DNA of 64,000 nucleotides from Acidimicrobiales bacterium (GTDB taxonomy: Bacteria; Actinomycetota; Acidimicrobiia; Acidimicrobiales; JAHWLA01). Every line of letters begins with the position of its first letter. The first letter of the stretch is position 1. The stretch covers positions 1 through 64,000 of the forward strand of contig DATLNE010000003.1 in the NCBI GenBank assembly GCA_035536915.1, given 5' to 3'. A program made the translations under genes and the position numbers. Under the pieces are notes generated by a model that worked only from the letters and a program-made list of their open reading frames with translations, was not told the origin of the DNA and ran no database searches. Below are positions 7,712 through 16,381 of the stretch, piece by piece.

Positions 7712-9709
7712 ATGACCGAGCAGGACCTTGAGCAGGACCTTGAACAGCTGGGCGTCAACGTCATCCGGGGGTTGTCCATGGACGCCCCCCAGGCCGCCAA
7801 CTCCGGCCACCCCGGCACGGCCATGGCGCTGGCGCCGTTGGCCCACGTCCTGTTCACGCGGGTGATGCGCCACGACCCGTCCGAGCCCGACTGGCCCGAC
7901 CGCGACCGCTTCATCTTGTCGGCGGGCCACGCCTCGATCCTCCTCTACTCCATGCTCTACCTGACGGGCTACGACCTCACCCTCGACGACATCAAGGCCT
8001 TCCGCCAGTACGAGTCGAAGACGCCGGGGCACCCCGAGGTGCACCACACAAAGGGCGTCGAGGTCACCACCGGGCCGTTGGGCCAAGGCTTTGCCAACGC
8101 CGTGGGCATGGGCATCGCCGAGCGCTACCTGCGGGCCCGCTTCGGTCCCGAGGTAGCCGACCACCACACCTTCGTCATCTGCTCCGACGGCGACCTGCAG
8201 GAGGGCATCAGCCACGAGGCGGCATCGCTGGCCGGCCACCTCGGCCTGGGCCGGCTCGTCTACGTCTACGACGACAACCACATCACCATCGACGGCCCCA
8301 CCGAGCTGTCGTTCACGGAAGACACGGCCAAGCGCTTCGAGTCCTACGGCTGGCACGTCGACAACCTGGGCGAGGTGGCCAACGACCTCGACGCCTTGGA
8401 GGCGGGCCTGCGCCGGGGCATGGAGGTCGACGACCGGCCGTCGCTGCTCATCCTGCGTTCCCACATCGGCTGGCCCGCGCCCAACAAGACCGACACGCCC
8501 TCGGCCCACGGCGAGCCCCTGGGCGCAGACGAAATCCGGGCCACCAAAGAACTGTTGGGGCTGCCGCCCGACGAGTCGTTCTGGGTCCCCGACGAGGTGG
8601 TCGACTACTACGGCCGCTGCGTGCCCCGGGGCCAGGCACTGCGAGCCGCCTGGCAGAAGCGCTTCGACGGGTGGCAGGGCGACCGCTCCGAGCTCGAGGC
8701 CTGCCTGCGGGGCGGCGGGCTGGCCGGGTGGGAGTCGAAGTTGCCCACGTGGTCACCGGGCGCGTCGATCGCAACCCGGGTCGCCAGCGGCGACGTCGTC
8801 AACGCCGTCGCCGACGTGGTGCCGGGGCTGCTGTCGGGCGGCGCCGACCTCACCGGCAACACGGGCACCATGCTCAAGGACCGGGGCGTGCAGTCGGCCG
8901 CCGATCCGGCCGGGCGTCTCGTCTACTACGGGGTGCGCGAGCACGCCATGGGCGCGGCGATGAACGGCATGGCGTTGCACGGCGGCGTCCTGCCGGTGGG
9001 CGGCACCTTCTTCACCTTCAGCGACTACATGCGGGGTTCGGTGCGCCTGGCCGCCATCAGCGAGGCCAAGGTCGTCTACTCGTGGACGCACGACTCCGTG
9101 GGCCTGGGCGAAGACGGCCCCACCCATCAACCCATCGAGCAACTGGCCGCCATGCGGGCCATGCCGCAGCTGCGGGTGATGCGCCCCGCCGACGCCAACG
9201 AGACCGCTCATGCCTGGCGGGTGATCGTGGAGGGCGACTGCCCGGTGGCGCTGTTGCTCAGCCGCCAGAAGGTGCCGGTGCTGGAAGGCACGGCCGAGGC
9301 GGCCGAGGGCGTGGCCCGGGGCGCCTACGTGTTGGAGCCGGGCGGCGACGACCCCGACGTGGTGCTGATCGGCACGGGCTCCGAGGTGGCCGTGTGCGTG
9401 GAGGCGGCTCGCCTGCTGGAGGAGGAAGGCGTGGTGGCCCGGGTGGTGTCGATGCCGTGCTGGGAGCTGTTCGAGGACCAGGACGACGACTACCAGGAAT
9501 CCGTGCTGCCCGACGACGTCCCCGCGTTGGCGGTGGAGGCCGCCACCTCGTTCGGCTGGACGCGCTGGGCCGACCACTCGGTGTCCATCGACCGGTTCGG
9601 CGCCTCGGCACCGGGTACGACCGTGTTGGAGAAGCTGGGCTTCACCCCCGACAACGTGGCCAAGGAGGCGAGGGCGCTGCTCGCCGTCTTCGAGGAGGAC
9701 GACGAATGA
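7712..9709 (+). CDS. tkt: Transketolase
   Basis: A 665-residue thiamine-diphosphate enzyme that moves two-carbon units between sugar phosphates. Landmarks: NSGHPGTAMALAPLAHVLF at the N-terminus, GPLGQGFANAVGMGIAERYL, and CSDGDLQEGISHEAASLAGH (ThDP/Mg site). The central region has the catalytic Glu segment GVREHAMGAAMNG. ATG 7712 is the first start after a TAGGGT box; longer translation would overlap the FIST gene. The first codons hold a tandem 12-bp duplication encoding EQDLEQDL. It is the first gene of the operon and overlaps tal by ATGA. Confidence 0.96.
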   Translation: MTEQDLEQDLEQLGVNVIRGLSMDAPQAANSGHPGTAMALAPLAHVLFTRVMRHDPSEPDWPDRDRFILSAGHASILLYSMLYLTGYDLTLDDIKAFRQYESKTPGHPEVHHTKGVEVTTGPLGQGFANAVGMGIAERYLRARFGPEVADHHTFVICSDGDLQEGISHEAASLAGHLGLGRLVYVYDDNHITIDGPTELSFTEDTAKRFESYGWHVDNLGEVANDLDALEAGLRRGMEVDDRPSLLILRSHIGWPAPNKTDTPSAHGEPLGADEIRATKELLGLPPDESFWVPDEVVDYYGRCVPRGQALRAAWQKRFDGWQGDRSELEACLRGGGLAGWESKLPTWSPGASIATRVASGDVVNAVADVVPGLLSGGADLTGNTGTMLKDRGVQSAADPAGRLVYYGVREHAMGAAMNGMALHGGVLPVGGTFFTFSDYMRGSVRLAAISEAKVVYSWTHDSVGLGEDGPTHQPIEQLAAMRAMPQLRVMRPADANETAHAWRVIVEGDCPVALLLSRQKVPVLEGTAEAAEGVARGAYVLEPGGDDPDVVLIGTGSEVAVCVEAARLLEEEGVVARVVSMPCWELFEDQDDDYQESVLPDDVPALAVEAATSFGWTRWADHSVSIDRFGASAPGTTVLEKLGFTPDNVAKEARALLAVFEEDDE

Positions 9710-10797
9710 CCAAGCTGCACGACCTCTACGACCAGTACGGCCAGAGCGCCTGGCTCGACAATCTCAAGCGGGGCTACCTCACCTCCGGCGAGCTGCAACG
9801 GCTGGTCGACGCGGGCATCCGCGGGGTGACCTCCAACCCGACGATCTTCCAGAAGGCCATCGCGGGCTCGGCCGACTACGACGACCAGTTCCGCGAGCTG
9901 CTCAAGCAGCACACCGTGGAGGACGCCTACTGGGGCATGGTGGTCAAGGACGTCACCGACGCTCTGGCCGTCCTGCGTCCGGTCTACGACTCGTCGAACG
10001 GGGTCGACGGCTTCGTGTCGGTCGAGGTGGCGCCGTCGCTGGCGGGCGACACCGAAGGAACCGTCAAGGCCGCTCGTTTCCTGCACGAGCGCATCGACCA
10101 GCCCAACCTCTACGTAAAGATCCCCGGCACGCCTGAAGGCGTGCCCGCCATCCGGCAGATGTTCGCCGAGGGCCGGTCGATCAACATCACCTTGATCTTC
10201 TCGCTGGCCCGTTACGACGAGGTCATCGAGGCGTACCTGTCCGGGTTGGAGGCGTTCGAGGGCGACCTGTCGCAGGTGCAGAGCGTGGCGTCGTTCTTCG
10301 TCAGCCGGGTCGACACCGAGGTCGACCGCCGCCTCGATGCCATCGGCACCGACGAGGCTCGGGCGTTGCGAGGCAAGGCCGCAGTGGCCCAGGCCAAGCT
10401 GGCCTACGTGCTGTTCCAGGAGCGGTTCTCGGGGCCGCGCTGGGAGGCCTTGGCCGCCCGGGGCGCCAACCTGCAGCGGCCGCTGTGGGCATCGACGTCC
10501 ACCAAGGACCCCGACTACCCCGACCTCCTGTACGTCGACAACCTCATCGGGCCCGACACCGTCAACACCCTGCCCGACCCCACCATCGAGGCGTTCCTCG
10601 ATCACGGCACGGTGGCCCGCACCGTCGACGACGGCCTCGACGAGGCTCGGGAGGCGCTCGACCGCTTGGGCGCCCTGGGCATCGACGTCGAGGACGTGGC
10701 CCAGACGTTGGAGAACGAGGGCGTGTCGGCTTTCGTGAAGTCCTTCGACGAACTCATGCAGGCGTTGCACGACAAGGCGGCGGCGCTCGGTGGCTGA
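9706..10797 (+). CDS. tal: Transaldolase
   Basis: A 363-residue actinobacterial-type transaldolase. The Schiff-base lysine is K138 in YVKIPGTPEG, and the N-terminal GVTSNPTIFQKAI is the family phosphate-site motif. It transfers dihydroxyacetone units between sedoheptulose-7-P and glyceraldehyde-3-P. The ATG overlaps the tkt stop. The 3' end overlaps pgi by 8 nt in a different frame. Confidence 0.96.
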   Translation: MTKLHDLYDQYGQSAWLDNLKRGYLTSGELQRLVDAGIRGVTSNPTIFQKAIAGSADYDDQFRELLKQHTVEDAYWGMVVKDVTDALAVLRPVYDSSNGVDGFVSVEVAPSLAGDTEGTVKAARFLHERIDQPNLYVKIPGTPEGVPAIRQMFAEGRSINITLIFSLARYDEVIEAYLSGLEAFEGDLSQVQSVASFFVSRVDTEVDRRLDAIGTDEARALRGKAAVAQAKLAYVLFQERFSGPRWEALAARGANLQRPLWASTSTKDPDYPDLLYVDNLIGPDTVNTLPDPTIEAFLDHGTVARTVDDGLDEAREALDRLGALGIDVEDVAQTLENEGVSAFVKSFDELMQALHDKAAALGG

Positions 10798-12130
10798 CCT
10801 CTACGAACGGCTGCTCGCCCGCGACGCGGGCCTGTGGCCCGCAGGCAACGTGTCGGCGAACCGACTCGGGTGGCTCGACGTGGCGAGTCGCATGCGCGAC
10901 GAAGCCGCCGACCTGCGGGCGTGGGCGGCGGGCATCGACGCCGCCCAGGTCGTGCTGTTGGGCATGGGCGGTTCCTCGCTCGGCCCCGAAGTGCTGCGGG
11001 CTGCCGTGGGTTCCGACCGACTGGTGGTGCTCGACACCACCGACCCCGAGACCATCGCCTCGGTCGACGCCGACGACGCCTTCTTCCTGGTGTCGTCGAA
11101 GTCGGGCGGCACCATCGAGGTCAAGACCCTGTTCGCCCACTTCTGGGACCGGGTGGGCGACGGCCGCCGTTTCGCAGCGATCACCGACCCCGGCACCGCC
11201 CTCGACGAACTGGCCACCGACGGCGGCTTCAACCGGGTGTTCCGCAACCCACCCGACATCGGCGGGCGTTACTCGGTCCTGTCGTACTTCGGCATGGTGC
11301 CCGCTGCCCTGCTGGGCATCGACGTGGCCGAGGTGTGCGAGCGGGCGTTGGCCGTCGACGGCCACGAGGCGGTCGAGCTCGGCTTGGCCATGGGCGAGGC
11401 GGCCAAGACAGGCCGCGACAAGGTGACGGTGGTGGTGCCCGAGCCGTTCGCCGCCTTCGGTCTGTGGGTCGAGCAGCTCATCGCCGAGTCGACCGGCAAG
11501 CAGGGCACGGGTTGCATCCCGGTGCCCACCACCGAGGTCGAGACAGGCGACGACCGCCACGTGGTCGGGCTGGAGATCGACGACGTGGCCGCCTTGGGCG
11601 CCGAGTTCCAGCGGTGGGAGATCGCCACCGCGGTGGCCGGGCACGTGCTCGGCATCGACCCCTTCGACGAGCCCAACGTCAGCGAGTCCAAAGAGAACAC
11701 GGCCAAGGTCCTCGACTCGCTGCCGTTGCAGCCCCCGCCAGCAGAGGACCCGGGCACAGTGGGGGCGTGGCTGCGTTCGCAGGTGCGGCCGGGCGACTAC
11801 GTATCGGTGCAGGCCTACCTCCCCTACGGAAGTTCGCTGGAGCCCCTGCGCCGGGCGCTGCGCGACGGGCTCGACGGCATGGCCGTCAACGCGGGCTACG
11901 GACCCCGGTTCTTGCACTCGACGGGACAGCTGCACAAGGGCGGCCCCGACTCCGTGGTCGCGGTGCAGGTGGTGGGGCGCACGCCGGCCCCGGCCCTGCC
12001 CATCCCCGACTATCCCTACGACTTCGGCACCCTCATCGGCGCCCAGGCGGTGGGCGACTACCAGAGCCTCCAGGCCCACGGCCGCCGCGTCCTGCGGGTG
12101 GCCGTCGACGACCTCAAGGAGATCAGTTGA
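10790..12130 (+). CDS. pgi: Glucose-6-phosphate isomerase (short form)
   Basis: A 446-residue phosphoglucose isomerase with the SIS-domain motifs MGGSSLGPEV and SSKSGGTIEV and a C-terminal catalytic Lys/His region (RFLHSTGQLHKGG). It interconverts glucose-6-P and fructose-6-P, linking glycolysis to the oxidative branch encoded downstream. Some bacteria have Tal and Pgi as one bifunctional protein. Here they are separate, overlapping genes, starting at GTG 10790. The protein is clearly shorter than classical Pgi (about 550 residues) and resembles the Pgi half of those fusions. Confidence 0.93.
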   Translation: MADLYERLLARDAGLWPAGNVSANRLGWLDVASRMRDEAADLRAWAAGIDAAQVVLLGMGGSSLGPEVLRAAVGSDRLVVLDTTDPETIASVDADDAFFLVSSKSGGTIEVKTLFAHFWDRVGDGRRFAAITDPGTALDELATDGGFNRVFRNPPDIGGRYSVLSYFGMVPAALLGIDVAEVCERALAVDGHEAVELGLAMGEAAKTGRDKVTVVVPEPFAAFGLWVEQLIAESTGKQGTGCIPVPTTEVETGDDRHVVGLEIDDVAALGAEFQRWEIATAVAGHVLGIDPFDEPNVSESKENTAKVLDSLPLQPPPAEDPGTVGAWLRSQVRPGDYVSVQAYLPYGSSLEPLRRALRDGLDGMAVNAGYGPRFLHSTGQLHKGGPDSVVAVQVVGRTPAPALPIPDYPYDFGTLIGAQAVGDYQSLQAHGRRVLRVAVDDLKEIS

Positions 12131-12143
12131 TCCGCGGTCGCCG

Positions 12144-13142
12144 ATGAAGATCGGGATGGTGGGGCTGGGGCGCATGGGCGGCAACATGACCAAGCGCCTG
12201 ATCGAGCGGGGCCACCAGGTGGTGGCCTACGACCGCAACTTCGAGTCGGTGGCCGCCGCCGAAGCCGACGGCGCCACGGGGGCGAGTGACCTGCCCGACC
12301 TGGTGGCCAAGCTGGAACAACCCCGGGCGGTGTGGGTGATGGTGCCGTCGGGTGATCCCACCCGAACCACGGTCGAGGAACTGAGCGGCCTTCTGGCCTC
12401 GGGCGACACCATCATCGACGGCGGCAACTCCCGCTACACCGACGCCGTCCTGCGCTCCGCAGCGTTGGCCGAGCGGGGCATCGGCTACGTCGATGCAGGG
12501 GTGTCGGGCGGCGTGTGGGGCCTTAAGGTCGGCTACTGCCTGATGGTCGGCGGCGACCCCGCCTTCGTCACCCCGCTGGAGCCCGTCTTCACCGCCTTGG
12601 CACCGGACGACGGCTATGCCCACGTGGGGCCGTCGGGGGCCGGCCACTTCACCAAGATGGTCCACAACGGCATCGAGTACGGCCTGCTCCAGGCCTACGC
12701 CGAAGGCTTCGCATTGCTGGAGGCGGCCGAGGAGATGGACCTCGACCTCCACCAAATTGCCTCGTTGTGGAACCACGGCTCGGTGGTGCGCTCCTGGCTG
12801 TTGGAGCTGGCCGAGCTCGCCCTGAGCACCCCCGAGGAGTTCCGCAACATCCGGGGCTGGGTGGAGGACTCGGGCGAGGGCCGCTGGACCGTGCAGGAGT
12901 CGATCGACCGGGCCGTGGCCACCCCGGTCATCACCGCCAGCCTCTACGCCCGCTTCGCCTCCCGCGACGACGAGCGCATGGCGGCGCGCATCGTCGCCGC
13001 GCTGCGCAACCAGTTCGGGGGGCACCGCTTCCTCACCGAGTCCGCCGCGGGCGAGGTGGCCCGCGAGCACGACCTGGAGGACGCGGGCATCACCGCTCCG
13101 GAGGCGTCGGCGAGCGACGCCGGGGGCCACGAACCGACCTGA
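12144..13142 (+). CDS. gnd: 6-phosphogluconate dehydrogenase, decarboxylating (short form)
   Basis: A 332-residue dehydrogenase. It has the Rossmann motif GMVGLGRMGGNM at the N-terminus and the catalytic motif GPSGAGHFTKMVHNGIEYG with its lysine. The short length (about 330 rather than 470) is that of the GndA/YqeC-like class, often NAD-preferring. It converts 6-phosphogluconate to ribulose-5-P and CO2. Its stop is 1 nt before the zwf ATG. Confidence 0.95.
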   Translation: MKIGMVGLGRMGGNMTKRLIERGHQVVAYDRNFESVAAAEADGATGASDLPDLVAKLEQPRAVWVMVPSGDPTRTTVEELSGLLASGDTIIDGGNSRYTDAVLRSAALAERGIGYVDAGVSGGVWGLKVGYCLMVGGDPAFVTPLEPVFTALAPDDGYAHVGPSGAGHFTKMVHNGIEYGLLQAYAEGFALLEAAEEMDLDLHQIASLWNHGSVVRSWLLELAELALSTPEEFRNIRGWVEDSGEGRWTVQESIDRAVATPVITASLYARFASRDDERMAARIVAALRNQFGGHRFLTESAAGEVAREHDLEDAGITAPEASASDAGGHEPT

Positions 13143-13143
13143 C

Positions 13144-14661
13144 ATGACGGCCGACGAGAACCCTCTGGCGGAGGTGGGCGACGCGGGCGAACGCCGGGCG
13201 CCCCCGTGCATCCTCGTGGTGTTCGGAGCCTCGGGCGACCTCACCGCCCGCAAGCTCATGCCCGCCTTGGCCGAGTTGGCGGCCGAACGCCGCCTGCCCC
13301 CGGCCTTCAGCGTGGTGGGCGTGGCCCGCACCGAGATGTCCGACGACGACTTCCGCTCCCGCATGCTCGAAGCGGTCGACAAGCCGGGCGCGGCGTGGGA
13401 GAGCCTGGTCGGCGGCTTCCGCTATGTGGCAGGCGACTACGGCGACCCCGGCACCTTCGAGCGCCTCCGCACCGCCGTCGAGGAGATCGACGCCGAGCGG
13501 GGCACGGGCGGCAACCTCGTGCACTACCTGGCCACCGTCCCCCAAGTGTTCGGCACCGTGGCCGAGGGCTTGGCCGCCCAAGGCCTGCACCGCCCCGACA
13601 ACGGCGAGAGCTTCGTCCGAGTGGTGGTCGAAAAGCCCTACGGCCGCGACCTGGCCAGCGCACGCGACCTCGACAAGGCCATGCACGCGGCGTTCGACGA
13701 GAGCCAGATCTACCGGATCGACCACTACCTGGGGAAGGAGACGGTCCAGAACGTCCTCGCCCTCCGTTTCGCCAACGCCATCTTCGAGCCCATCTGGAAC
13801 CGCCGGTACGTCGACCACGTCCAGATCACCGTGGCCGAGTCGTTGGGCGTGGGGCACCGGGGCGGGTTCTACGAGGGCGCGGGCGCGCTGCGCGACATCG
13901 TGCAGAACCACGTCCTCCAGGTGCTGGCCCTCACCGTCATGGAGCCCCCCGCCACCATCGATGCCCAGGGCATCCGCGACGAGAAGGTCAAGGCCCTGCG
14001 GGCGGTCGACGTGCTCACCGTCGACGAGGTGCCCAACGAGGTGGTGCGGGCCCAGTACGAGCCGGGCTGGGTGGAAGGCGACGAGGTCGTGGGCTACCGC
14101 CAGGAGGAAGGCGTGGCCGCCGACAGCCACACCGAGACCTACATGGCCATGCGCCTGCGGGTCGACAACTGGCGCTGGGCGGGTGTGCCCTTCTACCTGC
14201 GCACCGGCAAGCGCCTGCCCAAGCGGGTCACCGAGGTGGCGATGCAGTTCCACGAGGTGCCCCACCTGCCCTTCGGCTCCAAGGAGACCCGGGGCCTCGG
14301 CCCCAACGCCCTCGTGCTGCGCATCCAGCCCGACGAAGGCATCACCCTGCGCTTCGGCGCCAAGGTGCCGGGCCAGGCCTTCCAAGTCCGCTCGGTGTCG
14401 ATGGACTTCTCCTACGGCGCCGCCTTCCTGGAGGAGACGCCCGAGGCCTACGAGCGCCTGCTGCTCGACGCCATGGTGGGCGATCCCACCCTGTTCATCC
14501 GCTCCGACGAGGTGGAGCAGGCCTGGCGCATCGTGGAGCCCCTGCTGACAGCGTGGGACGACCCGCAGTTCCCGCTGGCCCACTACCCGGCGGGCTCGTG
14601 GGGCCCGCCCGAGGCCGACCGCCTCCTGGCCCGCGACGGACGGCGATGGCGCAGCCCGTAG
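13144..14661 (+). CDS. zwf: Glucose-6-phosphate 1-dehydrogenase
   Basis: A 505-residue enzyme opening the oxidative pentose-phosphate branch. The NADP-binding GASGDLTARKLMPAL lies near residue 23, and the active-site motif RIDHYLGKETVQN is present, followed by FANAIFEPIWNRRYVDHVQI. Its length is normal. Its last 16 nt overlap opcA, which encodes its assembly factor, so production of the two should be coupled. Confidence 0.97.
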   Translation: MTADENPLAEVGDAGERRAPPCILVVFGASGDLTARKLMPALAELAAERRLPPAFSVVGVARTEMSDDDFRSRMLEAVDKPGAAWESLVGGFRYVAGDYGDPGTFERLRTAVEEIDAERGTGGNLVHYLATVPQVFGTVAEGLAAQGLHRPDNGESFVRVVVEKPYGRDLASARDLDKAMHAAFDESQIYRIDHYLGKETVQNVLALRFANAIFEPIWNRRYVDHVQITVAESLGVGHRGGFYEGAGALRDIVQNHVLQVLALTVMEPPATIDAQGIRDEKVKALRAVDVLTVDEVPNEVVRAQYEPGWVEGDEVVGYRQEEGVAADSHTETYMAMRLRVDNWRWAGVPFYLRTGKRLPKRVTEVAMQFHEVPHLPFGSKETRGLGPNALVLRIQPDEGITLRFGAKVPGQAFQVRSVSMDFSYGAAFLEETPEAYERLLLDAMVGDPTLFIRSDEVEQAWRIVEPLLTAWDDPQFPLAHYPAGSWGPPEADRLLARDGRRWRSP

Positions 14662-15620
14662 GCGCCTGCGAGCTGGCGGCGTGGCAAGGCGAGGGCGTGC
14701 GGGTGAGCACGATCCTCGACGCCCTCGACCGCATGCGCCACGGCGAGCAGCGCACCGCCACCCGCACCAGCGTCGTGAACCTGGTGGCCATCGCCACCGA
14801 CGACGCCGAGGAGCGCAGGGCCTGCGAGGCCACGCTGCGCCTGGGCGGACGCCACCCCGGTCGCACCGTGGTGGTGCGCTGTGCGAACCCCGACGACGCC
14901 GAGTCGCGCATCGACGCCGAGGTGGTCCTCCAAGGCAGCGAGGCCGAAGGCGTCGACATCTGGTGGGAGGAAGTCCGCCTGCACGTCACCGGCCCGGCCG
15001 CCCGCCACCTCGACTCCCTGGTCGAGCCGCTGACGCTGCCCGAGATCCCCACGGCGGTGTGGTTCGTGGGCCGCCTCCCCTCCCCGGCCGACCCGTTGCT
15101 GGCCACCGCCGACGTGGTGCTGGTCGACACCAAGGAGGCACCCACCGAGTTCGCCGCGGTGGCCGAGCTGGTGCAGCGCTACCCCGTCGTCGACCTCACC
15201 TGGATCCGCCTCCAGCCATGGCGGCGCCTGCTCGCCGCCCTGTTCGACGGCTCCGCCTACGGCCCGTTCGTGCGCCAGGTCACAACCGCAGAGGTGTCGG
15301 GCAAGGAAGGCCCCCGTCGCCTCCTGGCCGGGTGGTTGGCCGAGCGCCTCGACCTGCTCCCGGCGGCGGTGAAGGTGCGCGACGACCGGCACGTCTCCAT
15401 CCGGCTCATCGCGGGCCCCGCCACCTTCACCGTCACCCGCCGCCCCGGCGAACGCATGGTGCGGGCGGGCGCCCACGTCGAAGGCGGCCCTTCCCACGAC
15501 GACGTGCTCAGCCTGCCCGACGAGTCGCTCCCCTGGTCGCTGGGCGAGGCCCTCACCCACCTCGGCCGCGACCGCGGGTACGAGCGCGCCCTCCAGTCCC
15601 TCCTAGGCTTCGCGCCGTGA
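14646..15620 (+). CDS. opcA: Glucose-6-phosphate dehydrogenase assembly protein OpcA
   Basis: A 324-residue OpcA protein. In actinobacteria and cyanobacteria OpcA promotes oligomerisation and activity of G6PDH. The TRTSVVNLVAIATDD segment and the central sugar-phosphate-like fold are typical. ATG 14646 is chosen, overlapping zwf by 16 nt; an internal GTG near 14700 is an alternative start giving a protein about 18 residues shorter. The gene order zwf-opcA-pgl is the usual actinobacterial arrangement. Confidence 0.93.
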   Translation: MAQPVGACELAAWQGEGVRVSTILDALDRMRHGEQRTATRTSVVNLVAIATDDAEERRACEATLRLGGRHPGRTVVVRCANPDDAESRIDAEVVLQGSEAEGVDIWWEEVRLHVTGPAARHLDSLVEPLTLPEIPTAVWFVGRLPSPADPLLATADVVLVDTKEAPTEFAAVAELVQRYPVVDLTWIRLQPWRRLLAALFDGSAYGPFVRQVTTAEVSGKEGPRRLLAGWLAERLDLLPAAVKVRDDRHVSIRLIAGPATFTVTRRPGERMVRAGAHVEGGPSHDDVLSLPDESLPWSLGEALTHLGRDRGYERALQSLLGFAP

Positions 15621-16279
15621 ACGGAGAGCTCGTCGTCGTCGACGACGTGCCCGGCGAATTCGCCGAGCGCGTCATCGAGTGCTTCCACACCCGCCCGGGC
15701 GAGGCGTTCTCCATCGCGCTCTCGGGTGGCGCCACGGCCCGCCGGTGCTACGAGCGGTTGGCCGCCGACGGCGCCGCCCAGATCGACTGGTGGGCCGTCG
15801 ACGTCTACTGGGGCGACGAACGCTGCGTGCCCGCCGACCACGCCGACTCCAACGAGCGGCTCGGGCGGGAGGCCCTGCTGGAACGGGTGGGGGCGGCCAA
15901 CTCGGTGCACCCCATGCGCTGCGAGGAAGGCCCCGACCCCTACCAGATGCGGGTGGGCGAACTGGGGCGGTTCGACCTGGTGCACCTCGGGCTGGGCGCC
16001 GACGGCCACACCGCGTCGCTGTTCCCCGGCTCGCACGGGCTGGAGGCCGACCCCGGCCGCCTGGTCACCCTCAGCGACGACCCCTCCGGCCGCTACCCGC
16101 ACCAGCGCATGACGCTGACGCTGTCGGGCATCGCCCGGGCCCGAGTGGTGCTGTTCACCGTGGTCGGTGAGGACAAGCGCGACGCCGTGGCCCGCATCGC
16201 CGCCGGTGAGGACCTGCCCGCCGCCCGGGTGCGGGCCGACCGGGTTGTCTGGCTGGTCGACCCCACCGCCGCGCCGTAG
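15617..16279 (+). CDS. pgl: 6-phosphogluconolactonase
   Basis: A 220-residue DevB/SOL-type lactonase. Motifs are ALSGGATARRCYE, DVYWGDERCVP and HLGLGADGHTASLFPGS. It hydrolyses 6-phosphogluconolactone between the Zwf and Gnd steps and completes the operon. GTG 15617 overlaps the opcA stop as GTGA. It is slightly shorter than most homologues (about 240). Confidence 0.95.
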   Translation: MNGELVVVDDVPGEFAERVIECFHTRPGEAFSIALSGGATARRCYERLAADGAAQIDWWAVDVYWGDERCVPADHADSNERLGREALLERVGAANSVHPMRCEEGPDPYQMRVGELGRFDLVHLGLGADGHTASLFPGSHGLEADPGRLVTLSDDPSGRYPHQRMTLTLSGIARARVVLFTVVGEDKRDAVARIAAGEDLPAARVRADRVVWLVDPTAAP

Positions 16280-16315
16280 GCACTTTCCCCTCAAGCGCCC
16301 CCCGAGCGTTGCCGA

Positions 16316-16327
16316 AGGACTAGTCCT
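16316..16327. promoter_or_regulatory. Palindrome AGGACTAGTCCT upstream of the surface-protein gene
   Basis: A perfect 12-bp palindrome in the 102-bp gap after pgl. A related but imperfect arrangement (GACTAGTTCTTTCGGACTA) occurs in the gap near 24502. It may be a regulator site or part of a promoter; no binding protein is known. Confidence 0.35.
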
Positions 16328-16381
16328 AGGCCGCCACTGTGCGTGGCTGGCCCGCGGACAGGGATGAGGAGCGGAACTCGG

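Noticed and set aside
7719..7742. Tandem 12-bp duplication in the tkt start
   Set aside because: A single in-frame duplication encoding EQDLEQDL; too short to suggest any special function.
8671..9577. Long alternate frames inside tkt on both strands
   Set aside because: They have no family motifs and are rich in Arg, Gly and His. The tkt frame holds all the motifs.
12123..13382. 419-residue minus-strand frame opposite gnd
   Set aside because: Low-complexity antisense of a well-supported gnd gene.
13206..14645. Upstream extension of the opcA frame through zwf
   Set aside because: This part is an out-of-frame shadow of zwf, and the OpcA family match begins only after 14646.
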